Source of the DNA: Symbiobacterium sp.
GTDB lineage: Bacteria; Bacillota; Sulfobacillia; DUSP01; DYEP01
DNA length: 40,137 bases
Assembly: GCA_020725675.1 (NCBI GenBank)
Contig: DYEP01000129.1
Span: 1 to 40,137, forward strand
Direction: 5' to 3'
The translations under genes were made by a program, and so were the position numbers. Shown here piece by piece: positions 1 to 7,431 of the stretch (its first letter is position 1; each line of letters starts with the position of its first letter). A model generated the notes under the pieces. The model was not told the DNA's origin and did not search any database. It worked only from the letters and a program-made list of their open reading frames with translations.

Positions 1-98
1 CCACTGGGTGTTACCCAGCACCCTGCCCTTCGGAGCCCGGACTTTCCTCAGATACGGCCTTGCGGCACTTGTACCTGCGATCATCCAGTCTGCTCAAG
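1..98 (-). ncRNA. rnpB: RNase P RNA (5' part, cut by window edge)
   Basis: The minus strand at 32-49 reads GAGGAAAGTCCGGGCTCC, the near-invariant 5' core of bacterial RNase P RNA. It is followed by AGGGCAGGGTGCTGGGTAAC, which fits the next conserved segment and helix. Only the first roughly 98 nt are in the window; the rest lies to the left. The 5' end is inferred from a promoter at 105-133. RNase P RNA is the catalytic subunit that matures tRNA 5' ends. Confidence 0.93.
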
Positions 99-104
99 TA
101 ACAT

Positions 105-133
105 ATTATATGACTCTTGGGTTGTTATGTCAA
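105..133 (-). promoter_or_regulatory. rnpB promoter, perfect consensus
   Basis: On the minus strand TTGACA (133-128) and TATAAT (110-105) are separated by exactly 17 bp, a perfect sigma-A consensus. Transcription would start near 98, just before the RNase P RNA body. The -35 box begins two bases after the lemA stop codon (135-137). Confidence 0.9.
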
Positions 134-134
134 C

Positions 135-698
135 TTAGAACTTCACTTGCGGCTTCTGTCGTGCCTCATCAGTGATCTCAAAATACGCCTTTTCAGCAAA
201 GCCGAAAAGCCTTGCCAGGATCACCGTAGGAAACCGCTTGATGGTGACATTGAATTCCTGTACCTTGTCATTGAATCTCATTCTTTCGGTCGCAAGTCGG
301 TTCTCGGTTCCTGTCAGTTCATCCTGCAGGCGAATAAAGGTCTTATCAGCCTTAAGCTCAGGATAGTTCTCAACTATTACCAGCAACCGAGCCAGCGCGC
401 TCTCCAGTTGCGAGGCAGCTTCAACCTTCTCCTGGACGGTCGTGCCTCCCGCTAACTTTGCTCGTGCTTCAGCAATTGCAATAAAGATCTCCTGCTCGTG
501 GGCTGCGTAGCCTTTAACTGTCTCCACCAGGTTGGGAATGAGGTCCCACCTGCGTTGCAGTTGGTTCTCTACCTGCGCCCACTGCGCCTGCACGGCTTCG
601 TTCAGCCCTACTAGCCTGTTATAAGTTGCAGCAAGCGAGCCGCCCACCACGAATAATATGAGTACGATTACTCCGAGTACAACAAGCACGTTCTTCAT
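135..698 (-). CDS. lemA: LemA family protein
   Basis: This 187-residue protein has one N-terminal membrane segment (about residues 4-24), then the LemA helical-bundle signature: YNRLVGLNEAVQAQWAQVEN followed by RRWDLIPNLVETVKGYAAHE. Length and architecture are typical for the family, whose biochemical function is not settled. The start is an ATG behind a GGAGG site (GAGGAGGG). It lies 22 bp downstream of the TPM-domain gene, a common pairing, and both are probably transcribed from the promoter at 1658-1686. No terminator is seen after it; the rnpB promoter follows directly. Confidence 0.93.
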   Translation of the reverse strand: MKNVLVVLGVIVLILFVVGGSLAATYNRLVGLNEAVQAQWAQVENQLQRRWDLIPNLVETVKGYAAHEQEIFIAIAEARAKLAGGTTVQEKVEAASQLESALARLLVIVENYPELKADKTFIRLQDELTGTENRLATERMRFNDKVQEFNVTIKRFPTVILARLFGFAEKAYFEITDEARQKPQVKF

Positions 699-720
699 AT
701 GGTGTATCCCTCCTCACCAA

Positions 721-1623
721 CTACCAACCTCTTCCTGCACCCCCGCCCCCGCTTCGGCCGCCGCCAAACCCGCCCGAGGGTCTGCCTGCACCCCCAAAAC
801 CGCCACCAAACCACGGTCCCGGGCCTTTGGGCCTGACACTACCGGACTGAACGACCAACGGAGAAGTTCTGTACTGTTTTTCTACTGTGTACCCACACTT
901 TAAGCATTTGTAAATCTTAACAGCCAAGCCGGGGGTACTCGCTGTGGCTGGAACAATTACTCTGTCTATCGAAACCATCCGTGCCTTGCACTTTGGGCAT
1001 TTACGAGCCAGACCTGTGAAGAGCCTTGATACCACCAGCATTAGGATGATGAAAAACACACCTGCTATTACAAACGCGCCAATTGGGCTGGTTGAACGCT
1101 GCTCTGTGGTGGCATTTAGCTTTACATCATATGCTTCAGCAACGATCAAGGCCGCCTGCCGCAGCCCTGCAATAATACCCTGTGCAAAATCGCCGCGGGC
1201 AAAATGTGGGATTACATGTTCGTCCAGGATTTGTCCTACCATGCCATCGGTGAGTACGGGCTCAAGGCCGTAGCCTACTTCCACTTCAACGCGTCTCTCC
1301 TGTAGACAAATGAGCATCAAAAGACCGTTGTCGTAACCCTTCTTACCGATCCCCCACTGCTCAAAGAGGCGTACCGCATACGTCTTTGGATCATAAGGTG
1401 CAGAAGAGTCGACTATAGCAACTGCAAACTCCACTCCCGTACTTTGCTCCAGCTCAGACAGCATATTTTCAATGTTTTTTATACTGACCAAATCAAGGAT
1501 ACCAGCAAAGTCATTCGCATAGCCCCGCGGTGAGGGAAGCAACTCTGCAGGGTACGCTCTAAGAGGTACCAAGACCAGCAGTACAAGACATACAAAAAAC
1601 GCAAATAAGCCTCTGGCCTTCAA
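721..1623 (-). CDS. TPM-domain (YgcG-like) membrane protein with zinc ribbon and Gly-rich tail
   Basis: With the TTG at 1623 (SD CGGAGG, 8 bp spacing) the protein is 300 residues. It has a signal peptide (1-26), a TPM domain (about 31-155, containing NGLLMLICLQERRVEVEVGYG), a membrane segment (about 183-203), a four-cysteine zinc ribbon (CPKC...CLKCG, about 210-245) and a tail made almost only of Gly, Arg, Ser and Ala. Longer ATG starts exist upstream (1647, 1686), but the promoter at 1658-1686 puts the transcript start near 1651, which favours the TTG. The TPM domain should face outside and the ribbon and tail inside. TPM proteins often pair with LemA, as here. Exact function unknown. Confidence 0.85.
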   Translation of the reverse strand: MKARGLFAFFVCLVLLVLVPLRAYPAELLPSPRGYANDFAGILDLVSIKNIENMLSELEQSTGVEFAVAIVDSSAPYDPKTYAVRLFEQWGIGKKGYDNGLLMLICLQERRVEVEVGYGLEPVLTDGMVGQILDEHVIPHFARGDFAQGIIAGLRQAALIVAEAYDVKLNATTEQRSTSPIGAFVIAGVFFIILMLVVSRLFTGLARKCPKCKARMVSIDRVIVPATASTPGLAVKIYKCLKCGYTVEKQYRTSPLVVQSGSVRPKGPGPWFGGGFGGAGRPSGGFGGGRSGGGGAGRGW

Positions 1624-1657
1624 ATAATGATACCTCCGATGTTTCATTCCCCACGCA

Positions 1658-1686
1658 ATACTATCACAAATTCGGTGTTGCTTCAA
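1658..1686 (-). promoter_or_regulatory. Promoter for TPM gene-lemA
   Basis: The minus strand has TTGAAG (1686-1681), a 17-bp spacer and TAGTAT (1663-1658), with TG one base upstream of the -10 (extended -10). It lies 35 bp upstream of the TTG start of the TPM gene. Confidence 0.6.
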
Positions 1687-1689
1687 TGG

Positions 1690-1707
1690 AAAAGGTCCTT
1701 ACCTTTT
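1690..1707 (-). terminator. Weak hairpin after nif3
   Basis: A 7-bp stem (AAAAGGT / ACCTTTT) with a 4-base loop directly follows the nif3 stop. On the minus strand the uridines are inside the 3' arm and no U-run follows, so it is at best a weak terminator separating nif3 from the TPM-lemA unit. Confidence 0.3.
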
Positions 1708-1708
1708 T

Positions 1709-2809
1709 TCAGGAGAGTGTAAACACATCTACTTGCCGTTGAGAAATATAGACAGGAGTGTGGGAAAACTTGGCGTTTATCCAATTTGCCAATGTGTGGA
1801 GCACTGGCAATTCCGTTGCGAAGTGGCCCGCGTCGATTATCCCAAGTCCCCTTGCCAGAGCCTCTTGCGCCTCATGGTACTTAACATCGCCTGTTATCAG
1901 GATATCTGCTCCTTCGTGGCTTGCCTGCGTAACAAACGAGCCGCCACTTCCGGGGATAACCGCAACTGATGACACTTTCGTAGAAGCTGGCCCCACTAGC
2001 CTTACGCCTGTTCTGAGCGATTCCTTAACGCGAAGTGCCATGTCCTGAAGCGTGACCGGTTCATTGAGCCGTGCTATTCTTCCAAACCCATATACGTCTT
2101 GGCTGTTCTCGAGTGGGTACAGGTCAAAAGCAACCTCTTCGTAAGGGTGCACCTGGAATACCGCCTGCAGTACCTTTGCCACGTCTGCTTTTCTTACAAT
2201 GGTTTCGATCCTACACTCATCCACGGTCTCAAGCTTGTTTAGCTCTCCGATATAAGGGGTTGCTCCCTCAAGCGGGCAAAAACTGCCCTGGCCTTGCGTC
2301 ATGAACGTACAGTGGCTGTAATTTCCGATATGCCCCGCCCCGGCATCGCCTAGCGCTTTTCGTACCGCATCCTCGTGTCCTTTTGGAACAAATACTACAA
2401 ACTTGTAAAGCGGTGGGCTAAACCTGCCTCCAAACACTTTCTTCCCCGTCATACCGAGGGCAGAAAGCAGCGCCTCCGCAGTGCCTTCACGTGCCTTATC
2501 CAGATTAGTGTGCGCTGTATAAACACAAATACCGTTTTTGATGACTGAGCAAAGCGTGGCATCGGGCTCGCGATCCCAGTTGAGCCGCGATACCGGTCTC
2601 AACATAGCCGGGTGGTGAGTAATGATCAGATTTGCCCCATTTTCTATGGCTTCTGCAACAGTACCCGGGGTGAGATCCAGTGAAATGAGTACAGATGTGA
2701 CTTCCTGCCGCGAATCGCCCACCAGGAGTCCAGAGTTGTCCCATTCCTCCGCAAGATAAAGCGGGGCTCTTTCTTCAATTGTCCTCGTAATATCAAGTAC
2801 TCTGATCAC
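1709..2809 (-). CDS. Nif3-like dinuclear metal centre hexameric protein (YqfO family)
   Basis: This 366-residue member of the Nif3/DUF34 family has metal-site motifs at both ends: NLIITHHPAML and AHTNLD in the N-terminal half, and ADILITGDVKYHEA with DAGHFATE in the C-terminal half. The middle (about 128-235) is the PII/CutA-like insertion typical of Firmicute YqfO, with GAGHIGNYSHCTFMTQGQGS. The family binds two divalent metals in a toroid; its physiological role is unresolved. The ATG overlaps the trmK stop as ATGA, so the two are translationally coupled, the same pairing seen in Bacillus (yqfN-yqfO). Confidence 0.93.
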   Translation of the reverse strand: MIRVLDITRTIEERAPLYLAEEWDNSGLLVGDSRQEVTSVLISLDLTPGTVAEAIENGANLIITHHPAMLRPVSRLNWDREPDATLCSVIKNGICVYTAHTNLDKAREGTAEALLSALGMTGKKVFGGRFSPPLYKFVVFVPKGHEDAVRKALGDAGAGHIGNYSHCTFMTQGQGSFCPLEGATPYIGELNKLETVDECRIETIVRKADVAKVLQAVFQVHPYEEVAFDLYPLENSQDVYGFGRIARLNEPVTLQDMALRVKESLRTGVRLVGPASTKVSSVAVIPGSGGSFVTQASHEGADILITGDVKYHEAQEALARGLGIIDAGHFATELPVLHTLANWINAKFSHTPVYISQRQVDVFTLS

Positions 2810-3534
2810 TTCACTTCCTCCGTCTGAGAAATGGATACGAGCAACGCATGCAGGCGATTGAGCCTCATGGTGAGTTCACGATGTCGCTCTTTGGCCCTCT
2901 CGCTGCTTTGGCGGTCAAGCCGGGCCAGTATTCTCCGGTACCCTTGCATTTTATGGTGTATCCATCTCGTAAGCATAGGATGCCTTTTACTGTATAGTAC
3001 AGGACCAACTTCGTACAACGCTTCGTTGTCCACTGGGGTAAAGCCACCGTAAGCCACCACTATTATCTCGTAAAAACGTCCTCTCTCCTCTACTACTTCT
3101 TCGGCAAGGATACGATATGACGGACACAACCTGATCCGCAGTACCTCCCCTTGAATGGAAGGCTGCAGAATTAGGCATTTCATCGCCCTGGCTACTTCCT
3201 GACCGCGAAATAGGATATCTGCTATCATGCGCCCTCCCATCCCCGCGATGACCGCAACATCGCTCTCTCCTGGAGCAAGGGGCTCCAGGCCGTCGCCCAT
3301 CCTCAGGTCTACCTTCCCCGCCAGTCCTAGGACTTCGAGGAACTCCCTGGTGGCGTTGTACGGGCCTTCGGTGCGCTCGGTAGCAACCACTGATGGACAT
3401 TTGCCCGACATAATCAAATATGCAGGCAATAGCCCATGTCCAGTACCGATGTCAGCCACCGTGACGCCGTCCGGTATGGCCTCTGCAACTTTTCTAAGTC
3501 GCGGTGACAGTTCAAATGACCAGGACTTCAACAA
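2806..3534 (-). CDS. trmK: tRNA (adenine-22-N1)-methyltransferase TrmK
   Basis: This 242-residue class I SAM-dependent methyltransferase has the SAM-binding loop VADIGTGHGLLPAYL and the family motif DVAVIAGMGGRMIADIL. A basic, helical C-terminal tail follows, as in Bacillus YqfN/TrmK. It methylates N1 of A22 in tRNA. I take the TTG at 3534 with SD GGGGAGG about 9 bp away. It lies 17 bp downstream of tdh and overlaps nif3. Confidence 0.92.
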   Translation of the reverse strand: MLKSWSFELSPRLRKVAEAIPDGVTVADIGTGHGLLPAYLIMSGKCPSVVATERTEGPYNATREFLEVLGLAGKVDLRMGDGLEPLAPGESDVAVIAGMGGRMIADILFRGQEVARAMKCLILQPSIQGEVLRIRLCPSYRILAEEVVEERGRFYEIIVVAYGGFTPVDNEALYEVGPVLYSKRHPMLTRWIHHKMQGYRRILARLDRQSSERAKERHRELTMRLNRLHALLVSISQTEEVK

Positions 3535-3551
3535 AACATACCTCCCCGGGC

Positions 3552-4580
3552 TTACGGCAACAGAACGACTTTTGCTGCTTCCTGCGACAGAATCGCCTGA
3601 AAACCCTGTTCGAATTCTTCAAACTTGAACCTATGGGTGATCACAGGGGTCACGTCAAGCAGCCCTGACCCAAGCAGTGCGCTTGTCTTGTACCACGTGC
3701 TGAACATTCTCCTTCCAGTGATGCCTTCGATTCTGATGCCCTTCATTACCACGTCGTTACCGAGGTCGATTTCTAGAGGTCCGGGCGGTATTCCTAGCAT
3801 CGCGGCCCTTCCGCCATTCCGTAACGCTCGAAAGCACTGCCTTATCGCCTCAGGGTGGCCTGACATCTCAAGCACCACATCTACACCGTAGCCTCCGGAA
3901 AGGGACCTGAGAGTTTCCACCGGATCCTCGTGCCTAGGGTTGATCAGGTGTGTCGCTCCCATTCTTGCCGCAATAGACAACCTTTTTTCATTAGGGTCTA
4001 TCGCAAAAATCGCACGTGCGCCCGCTGCTTTAAGTACCCCCACAGAAAAGAGCCCTATGGGACCGCATCCGAATACCGCGGTCGACTCTCCTGTAACATC
4101 ACCAGAAAGCGCGGTATGCACCGCGTTGCCAATGGGTTCCAGCAAGCATGCGGTTTCCGGAGATAACACGGGGTCCACAAGCCAGAGGTTATCAGCAGGC
4201 ACGAGCGCATATTCTGCAAAACACCCGTTGATGTCCACTCCCAGGATGGTTACTTGGGCGCATACATGCTTCTGGTCAGTTCTGCACATCAAGCATTCGT
4301 TGCATATCACATGGCTCTCGGAGGTAACATAATCGCCGGCCTTCACCCGGGTTACATCACCAGCAACCTCGACAACGTGTCCAGAAAACTCGTGACCTAT
4401 GATAATCGGGGGGGTAATCCGGCCTGCCGACCATTGATCCCACTTGAATATGTGCACATCAGTGCCACATATGGAAGCAGCATCGACCTTCACCAGGGCG
4501 TGACCCGGCTGTATCCGAGGTATATCCACCACCTTGAGCTCAAGTCCAGGACCGGCGTGTGTTTTCATTACCGCCCTCAT
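3552..4580 (-). CDS. tdh: L-threonine 3-dehydrogenase
   Basis: A 342-residue zinc-dependent medium-chain dehydrogenase. It oxidises L-threonine to 2-amino-3-ketobutyrate with NAD+, which the adjacent Kbl then cleaves. Visible motifs are the catalytic-zinc region (ICGTDVHIF, GHEFSGHVVEV), the structural-zinc loop CNECLMCRTDQKHVC and the nucleotide loop FGCGPIGLF. The ATG at 4580 has an optimal SD (GGAGGGTGGAG); an in-frame GTG 18 bases upstream lies within that SD and is unlikely. Other polyol or threonine-like dehydrogenases share this fold, but the kbl neighbour makes Tdh the best call. Confidence 0.92.
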   Translation of the reverse strand: MRAVMKTHAGPGLELKVVDIPRIQPGHALVKVDAASICGTDVHIFKWDQWSAGRITPPIIIGHEFSGHVVEVAGDVTRVKAGDYVTSESHVICNECLMCRTDQKHVCAQVTILGVDINGCFAEYALVPADNLWLVDPVLSPETACLLEPIGNAVHTALSGDVTGESTAVFGCGPIGLFSVGVLKAAGARAIFAIDPNEKRLSIAARMGATHLINPRHEDPVETLRSLSGGYGVDVVLEMSGHPEAIRQCFRALRNGGRAAMLGIPPGPLEIDLGNDVVMKGIRIEGITGRRMFSTWYKTSALLGSGLLDVTPVITHRFKFEEFEQGFQAILSQEAAKVVLLP

Positions 4581-4631
4581 TTTCTCCACCCTCCGCACCT
4601 CCGTTCAAGGGGCAGTGTGATGCTGTTCGGG

Positions 4632-5798
4632 TCAAGCCTGGATGCCTAGTTCATCCCTCACCCGGATGAATTGCTCGATTCCAAAATTCAGGTCGTCTTT
4701 GCTATGGGAGGCTGATATCATCGCTCGAATGCGGGCCTTGCCTTTCGGTACTGTAGGATAGCCTATCGACTGTGCAAACACCCCGTATTCAAACAGTTTC
4801 TTGCTAAAAGCCACGGCTACCGGCGCTTCCCCAAGCATAACAGGGGTGATAGGAGTAACAGATTTGCCGATGTCAAAGCCTGCCTGAGACATGCGTTGTT
4901 TAAAGTACCTGGTGTTATCCCAGAGTCTTTGCACCAGCTCGTCGCTCTCCTCAAGCAGGTCCACTGCAGCCAGCGCGGCACCTGCGTCCGCCGGCGTAAG
5001 AGCGCTGGAAAACAGGAATGGACGTGCTCGTTGTTTCAAATAGTCAACGAGTTCCCTGGTCCCCGCGACATACCCGCCGACCACGCCGAACGCCTTTGAG
5101 AGAGTACCTACCTCTATTTCAACCTGTCCGGTGAGACCAAAGTGATGTACGATACCACGTCCGTGCTCGCCCAGCACTCCTTCTCCATGGGCATCATCCA
5201 CCATGACTAGGGCTCCGTGTTTCTTCGCCACGGTTACAATGTCAGGCAGGGGCGCGATGTCCCCATCCATGCTGAACACTCCGTCAGTTACCACCAGTTT
5301 TCTGCGAGCCTGGTGCTCTGACAACTTCCTCTCCAGATCCTCGACGTCATTGTGAGCGTACCGTATGACTTTCGCCCTGGAAAGCCTGCAGCCGTCAATG
5401 ATGCTAGCATGGTTGAGTTCGTCGGAAAAGATGAGATCATCCTCGCCCACTATTGCCGGTATAGTAGCCAGGTTGGCTGCAAAACCCGATTGAAGCAGTA
5501 TGGTTGCTTCAGTGCCCTTAAAGCGCGCTAACCTTCTTTCACACTCAAGGTGAATGGACTGAGTTCCAGCAATCGTTCTTACAGCGCCAGGCCCGACGCC
5601 AAAACGGTCAATTGCCTCCTTCGCGGCGTCGCGAAGTCGTGGGTGATTTGCCAATCCCAGGTAGTTATTGGAACAAAGGTTCAGCACTTTTTTGCCGTCC
5701 GCAACAAACCAGGCATCCTGGGGAGACTGGATCTCCCGTATGTTAACCAGCAGTCCCTGGTTTGATAGCTCTTGGAGTTCTTCCCTCAAAAAGTGCAT
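4632..5798 (-). CDS. kbl: Glycine C-acetyltransferase (2-amino-3-ketobutyrate CoA ligase)
   Basis: A 388-residue PLP enzyme of the alpha-oxoamine synthase family that converts 2-amino-3-ketobutyrate and CoA to glycine and acetyl-CoA. Motifs are [16 protein letters not shown] near the N-terminus, the cofactor-binding [18 protein letters not shown], and [16 protein letters not shown] with the Schiff-base lysine. The ATG has SD AAAGGAG. It is first in a run with tdh (51 bp gap), trmK and nif3. 8-amino-7-oxononanoate synthase (BioF) is the close alternative, disfavoured by the tdh neighbour and the lack of biotin genes. Confidence 0.92.
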   Translation of the reverse strand: MHFLREELQELSNQGLLVNIREIQSPQDAWFVADGKKVLNLCSNNYLGLANHPRLRDAAKEAIDRFGVGPGAVRTIAGTQSIHLECERRLARFKGTEATILLQSGFAANLATIPAIVGEDDLIFSDELNHASIIDGCRLSRAKVIRYAHNDVEDLERKLSEHQARRKLVVTDGVFSMDGDIAPLPDIVTVAKKHGALVMVDDAHGEGVLGEHGRGIVHHFGLTGQVEIEVGTLSKAFGVVGGYVAGTRELVDYLKQRARPFLFSSALTPADAGAALAAVDLLEESDELVQRLWDNTRYFKQRMSQAGFDIGKSVTPITPVMLGEAPVAVAFSKKLFEYGVFAQSIGYPTVPKGKARIRAMISASHSKDDLNFGIEQFIRVRDELGIQA

Positions 5799-5841
5799 AG
5801 TTTCAACTCCTTTCCAAACATGTTGTATTCTTCACCCGCAT

Positions 5842-5871
5842 ATTCTATCCCTTCATCTACTTACTCAACAA
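5842..5871 (-). promoter_or_regulatory. Possible kbl-tdh promoter
   Basis: The minus strand shows TTGTTG (5871-5866), an 18-bp spacer and TAGAAT (5847-5842) in the only space between the tRNA terminator and kbl. The -35 overlaps the terminator T-run, so a promoter is needed here, but the match is moderate. Confidence 0.4.
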
Positions 5872-5895
5872 AAAAGCACGCAGAAAGTGCGTGCT
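5870..5895 (-). terminator. Intrinsic terminator of the tRNA-Val transcript
   Basis: On the minus strand AGCACGCA, a 5-base loop and TGCGTGCT form a perfect 8-bp stem followed by a run of T. It starts 10 bp after the encoded CCA of tRNA-Val. Confidence 0.9.
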
Positions 5896-5904
5896 GACGT
5901 TCTA

Positions 5905-5979
5905 TGGTGGGGTGTACAGGATTTGAACCTGTGACCTCACGGATGTGAACCGTGCGCTCCACCGCTGAGCTAACACCCC
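5905..5979 (-). tRNA. tRNA-Val (anticodon CAC)
   Basis: Acceptor arms GGGGTGT / ACACCCC pair fully. The D-arm (AGCTCAGCGGTGGAGC), the anticodon stem CACGG/CCGTG with loop TTCACAT, and the T-arm (CAGGTTCAAATCCTG) are all present. The anticodon is CAC, for valine codon GUG. The 3' CCA is encoded (5905-5907). Confidence 0.95.
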
Positions 5980-5990
5980 TCTATACTCTT

Positions 5991-6065
5991 TGGTGCGCCC
6001 GGTGTGGGTCGAACACACGACCGACCGGTTATGAGCCGGTTGCTCTGCCTCTGAGCTACGGGCGC
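5991..6065 (-). tRNA. tRNA with anticodon CAU (elongator Met or Ile2)
   Basis: Acceptor GCGCCCG / CGGGCGC pairs fully; the D-arm, anticodon arm (CCGG, loop CTCATAA, CCGG) and T-arm are intact, and CCA is encoded (5991-5993). Anticodon CAU can be elongator methionine or, if lysidine-modified by TilS, isoleucine AUA. C4-G69 and C5-G68, known TilS identity pairs, are present here and lean to Ile2. It does not have the initiator C1-A72 mismatch. Confidence 0.93.
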
Positions 6066-6077
6066 ACACTCATTAAG

Positions 6078-6105
6078 ATTATACCACATTGATTACACAT
6101 TTCAA
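6078..6105 (-). promoter_or_regulatory. Promoter for tRNA(CAU)-tRNA-Val
   Basis: The minus strand has TTGAAA (6105-6100), 16 bp and TATAAT (6083-6078), with an extended TGG before the -10. It lies just upstream of the CAU tRNA, so this tRNA pair has its own start and ends at the terminator at 5870-5895. Confidence 0.75.
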
Positions 6106-6122
6106 GCGCGGCCGCCAGATTT

Positions 6123-6146
6123 CAAAAAGCTACGTCACGCTTTTTG
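6123..6146 (-). terminator. Terminator-like hairpin after tRNA-Asn
   Basis: CAAAAAGC and GCTTTTTG form an 8-bp inverted repeat around an 8-base loop. The U-rich 3' arm on the minus strand could end the tRNA-Asn transcript before the next tRNA promoter. Confidence 0.45.
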
Positions 6147-6164
6147 TCTTTGATGGATCTGATA

Positions 6165-6192
6165 AGCCCTTCCGGGTCCATCCGAAAGGGCT
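6165..6192 (-). other. Strand-specific hairpin in the tRNA-Asn trailer
   Basis: The minus-strand RNA folds AGCCCTTTCGG with CCGGAAGGGCT into 11 bp including one G-U pair. The same position is an A-C mismatch on the plus strand, so the structure belongs to the minus transcript. It begins 8 bases after the encoded CCA of tRNA-Asn and is not followed by a U-run. Confidence 0.55.
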
Positions 6193-6199
6193 CATAATC

Positions 6200-6274
6200 T
6201 GGCTCCTCGTGCAGGGCTCGAACCTGCAACCCCTCGGTTAACAGCCGAGTGCTCTACCATTGAGCTAACGAGGA
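6200..6274 (-). tRNA. tRNA-Asn (anticodon GUU)
   Basis: Acceptor TCCTCGT / ACGAGGA pairs fully with discriminator G. The D-arm (AGCTCAATGGTAGAGC), the anticodon stem CTCGG/CCGAG with loop CTGTTAA and the T-arm (CAGGTTCGAGCCCTG) are intact. Anticodon GUU reads asparagine codons. CCA is encoded (6200-6202). Confidence 0.95.
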
Positions 6275-6288
6275 ATGATGACATGGTT

Positions 6289-6317
6289 ATTATACAATAC
6301 GCGTTTATTGCCGTCAA
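6289..6317 (-). promoter_or_regulatory. tRNA-Asn promoter
   Basis: The minus strand has TTGACG (317-312 of this kilobase), a 17-bp spacer and TATAAT (6294-6289), a near-perfect sigma-A promoter placed between the rpoD stop and the tRNA-Asn gene. Confidence 0.85.
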
Positions 6318-6322
6318 CTGCA

Positions 6323-7411
6323 CTACTCCAGGTAGTCCTTTAGTTTCTTGCTTCGACTCGGGTGGCGCAGTTTTCTTAATGCCTTTGCTTCAATTTGTCT
6401 TATTCGTTCCCTTGTAACCCCAAACACTTGACCTACTTCTTCCAACGTTCGAGCACGGCCGTCATCGAGTCCAAAGCGTAGGCGCAAAACTTGTTGTTCT
6501 CTTGAGGTAAGACTTTCCAGCACTTCTTCTAATTGTTCTTTGAGCAGCATGAACGAAGCAGCTTCTGCAGGCGCAGGGGCATCTTCATCCTCAATGAAGT
6601 CACCCAGATGACTGTCTTCTTCTTCGCCAATGGGCGTTTCTAGCGATACAGGCTCTTGTGCGATCTTCAAGATCTCCCGAACGCGTTCAACCGGCACATC
6701 CATTTCCGCTGCTATCTCCTCTGGCAGCGGATCGCGGCCGAGCTGCTGAAGAAGGTGACGTGACACCCTTATCAGCTTATTAATAGTCTCCACCATGTGG
6801 ACTGGAATACGAATGGTCCTTGCCTGGTCTGCAATTGCCCGGGTGATCGCCTGCCTGATCCACCACGTTGCGTACGTGCTGAACTTATAACCCTTGCGGT
6901 AATCAAACTTCTCCACGGCCTTAATCAGCCCAAGGTTCCCCTCTTGAATCAGGTCAAGAAACAGCATCCCACGCCCCACATACTTCTTGGCAATGCTTAC
7001 AACAAGCCTGAGATTGGCTTCTGTGAGCCTTCTTTTTGCTTCCTCGTCTCCGGCCTCTATCCTGCGAGCGAGTAACACCTCTTCTTCTGCGCTCAAAAGA
7101 GGTACCTTGCCGATTTCTTTTAAATACATCCTTACCGGGTCGTCAATAGCGACCCCATCAGGAACCGCAATATCCGTTTCGTCTTCAGGTACCTCGGGCG
7201 CTGCTTCTTCCAAGGATTCCAGCGGCTTGCTATCATCTAAAATCTCAATGCCCTGTTCAGCCAACAATTCATATATTTCATCGATCTGCTCCGGGCTGAG
7301 GTCAACGTGCTGGAGCTTATCGATAATATCCTGGTAGCTCAGGGAACCTTGTTGCTTTCCGATTTCGATCAATTCTTTGATTCCTGGTTCCTTGATCAAC
7401 TTTTCCCTCAA
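6323..7411 (-). CDS. rpoD: RNA polymerase primary sigma factor (sigma-70/SigA)
   Basis: A 362-residue housekeeping sigma factor. An acidic region 1 precedes region 1.2 ([16 protein letters not shown]). Regions 2.1-2.4 contain [17 protein letters not shown], the core-binding [19 protein letters not shown] and the -10 reader [14 protein letters not shown]; regions 3 and 4.2 follow, the latter with [21 protein letters not shown] prefer the TTG at 7411, 9 bp after AAAGGAGG, over the in-frame TTG at 7435, which precedes that SD. It follows dnaG by 20 bp, the classic macromolecular-synthesis operon, so its expression depends on whatever controls dnaG at 9258-9507. Confidence 0.97.
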   Translation of the reverse strand: MREKLIKEPGIKELIEIGKQQGSLSYQDIIDKLQHVDLSPEQIDEIYELLAEQGIEILDDSKPLESLEEAAPEVPEDETDIAVPDGVAIDDPVRMYLKEIGKVPLLSAEEEVLLARRIEAGDEEAKRRLTEANLRLVVSIAKKYVGRGMLFLDLIQEGNLGLIKAVEKFDYRKGYKFSTYATWWIRQAITRAIADQARTIRIPVHMVETINKLIRVSRHLLQQLGRDPLPEEIAAEMDVPVERVREILKIAQEPVSLETPIGEEEDSHLGDFIEDEDAPAPAEAASFMLLKEQLEEVLESLTSREQQVLRLRFGLDDGRARTLEEVGQVFGVTRERIRQIEAKALRKLRHPSRSKKLKDYLE

Positions 7412-7431
7412 CCCTTTTTCCCTCCTTTGTC

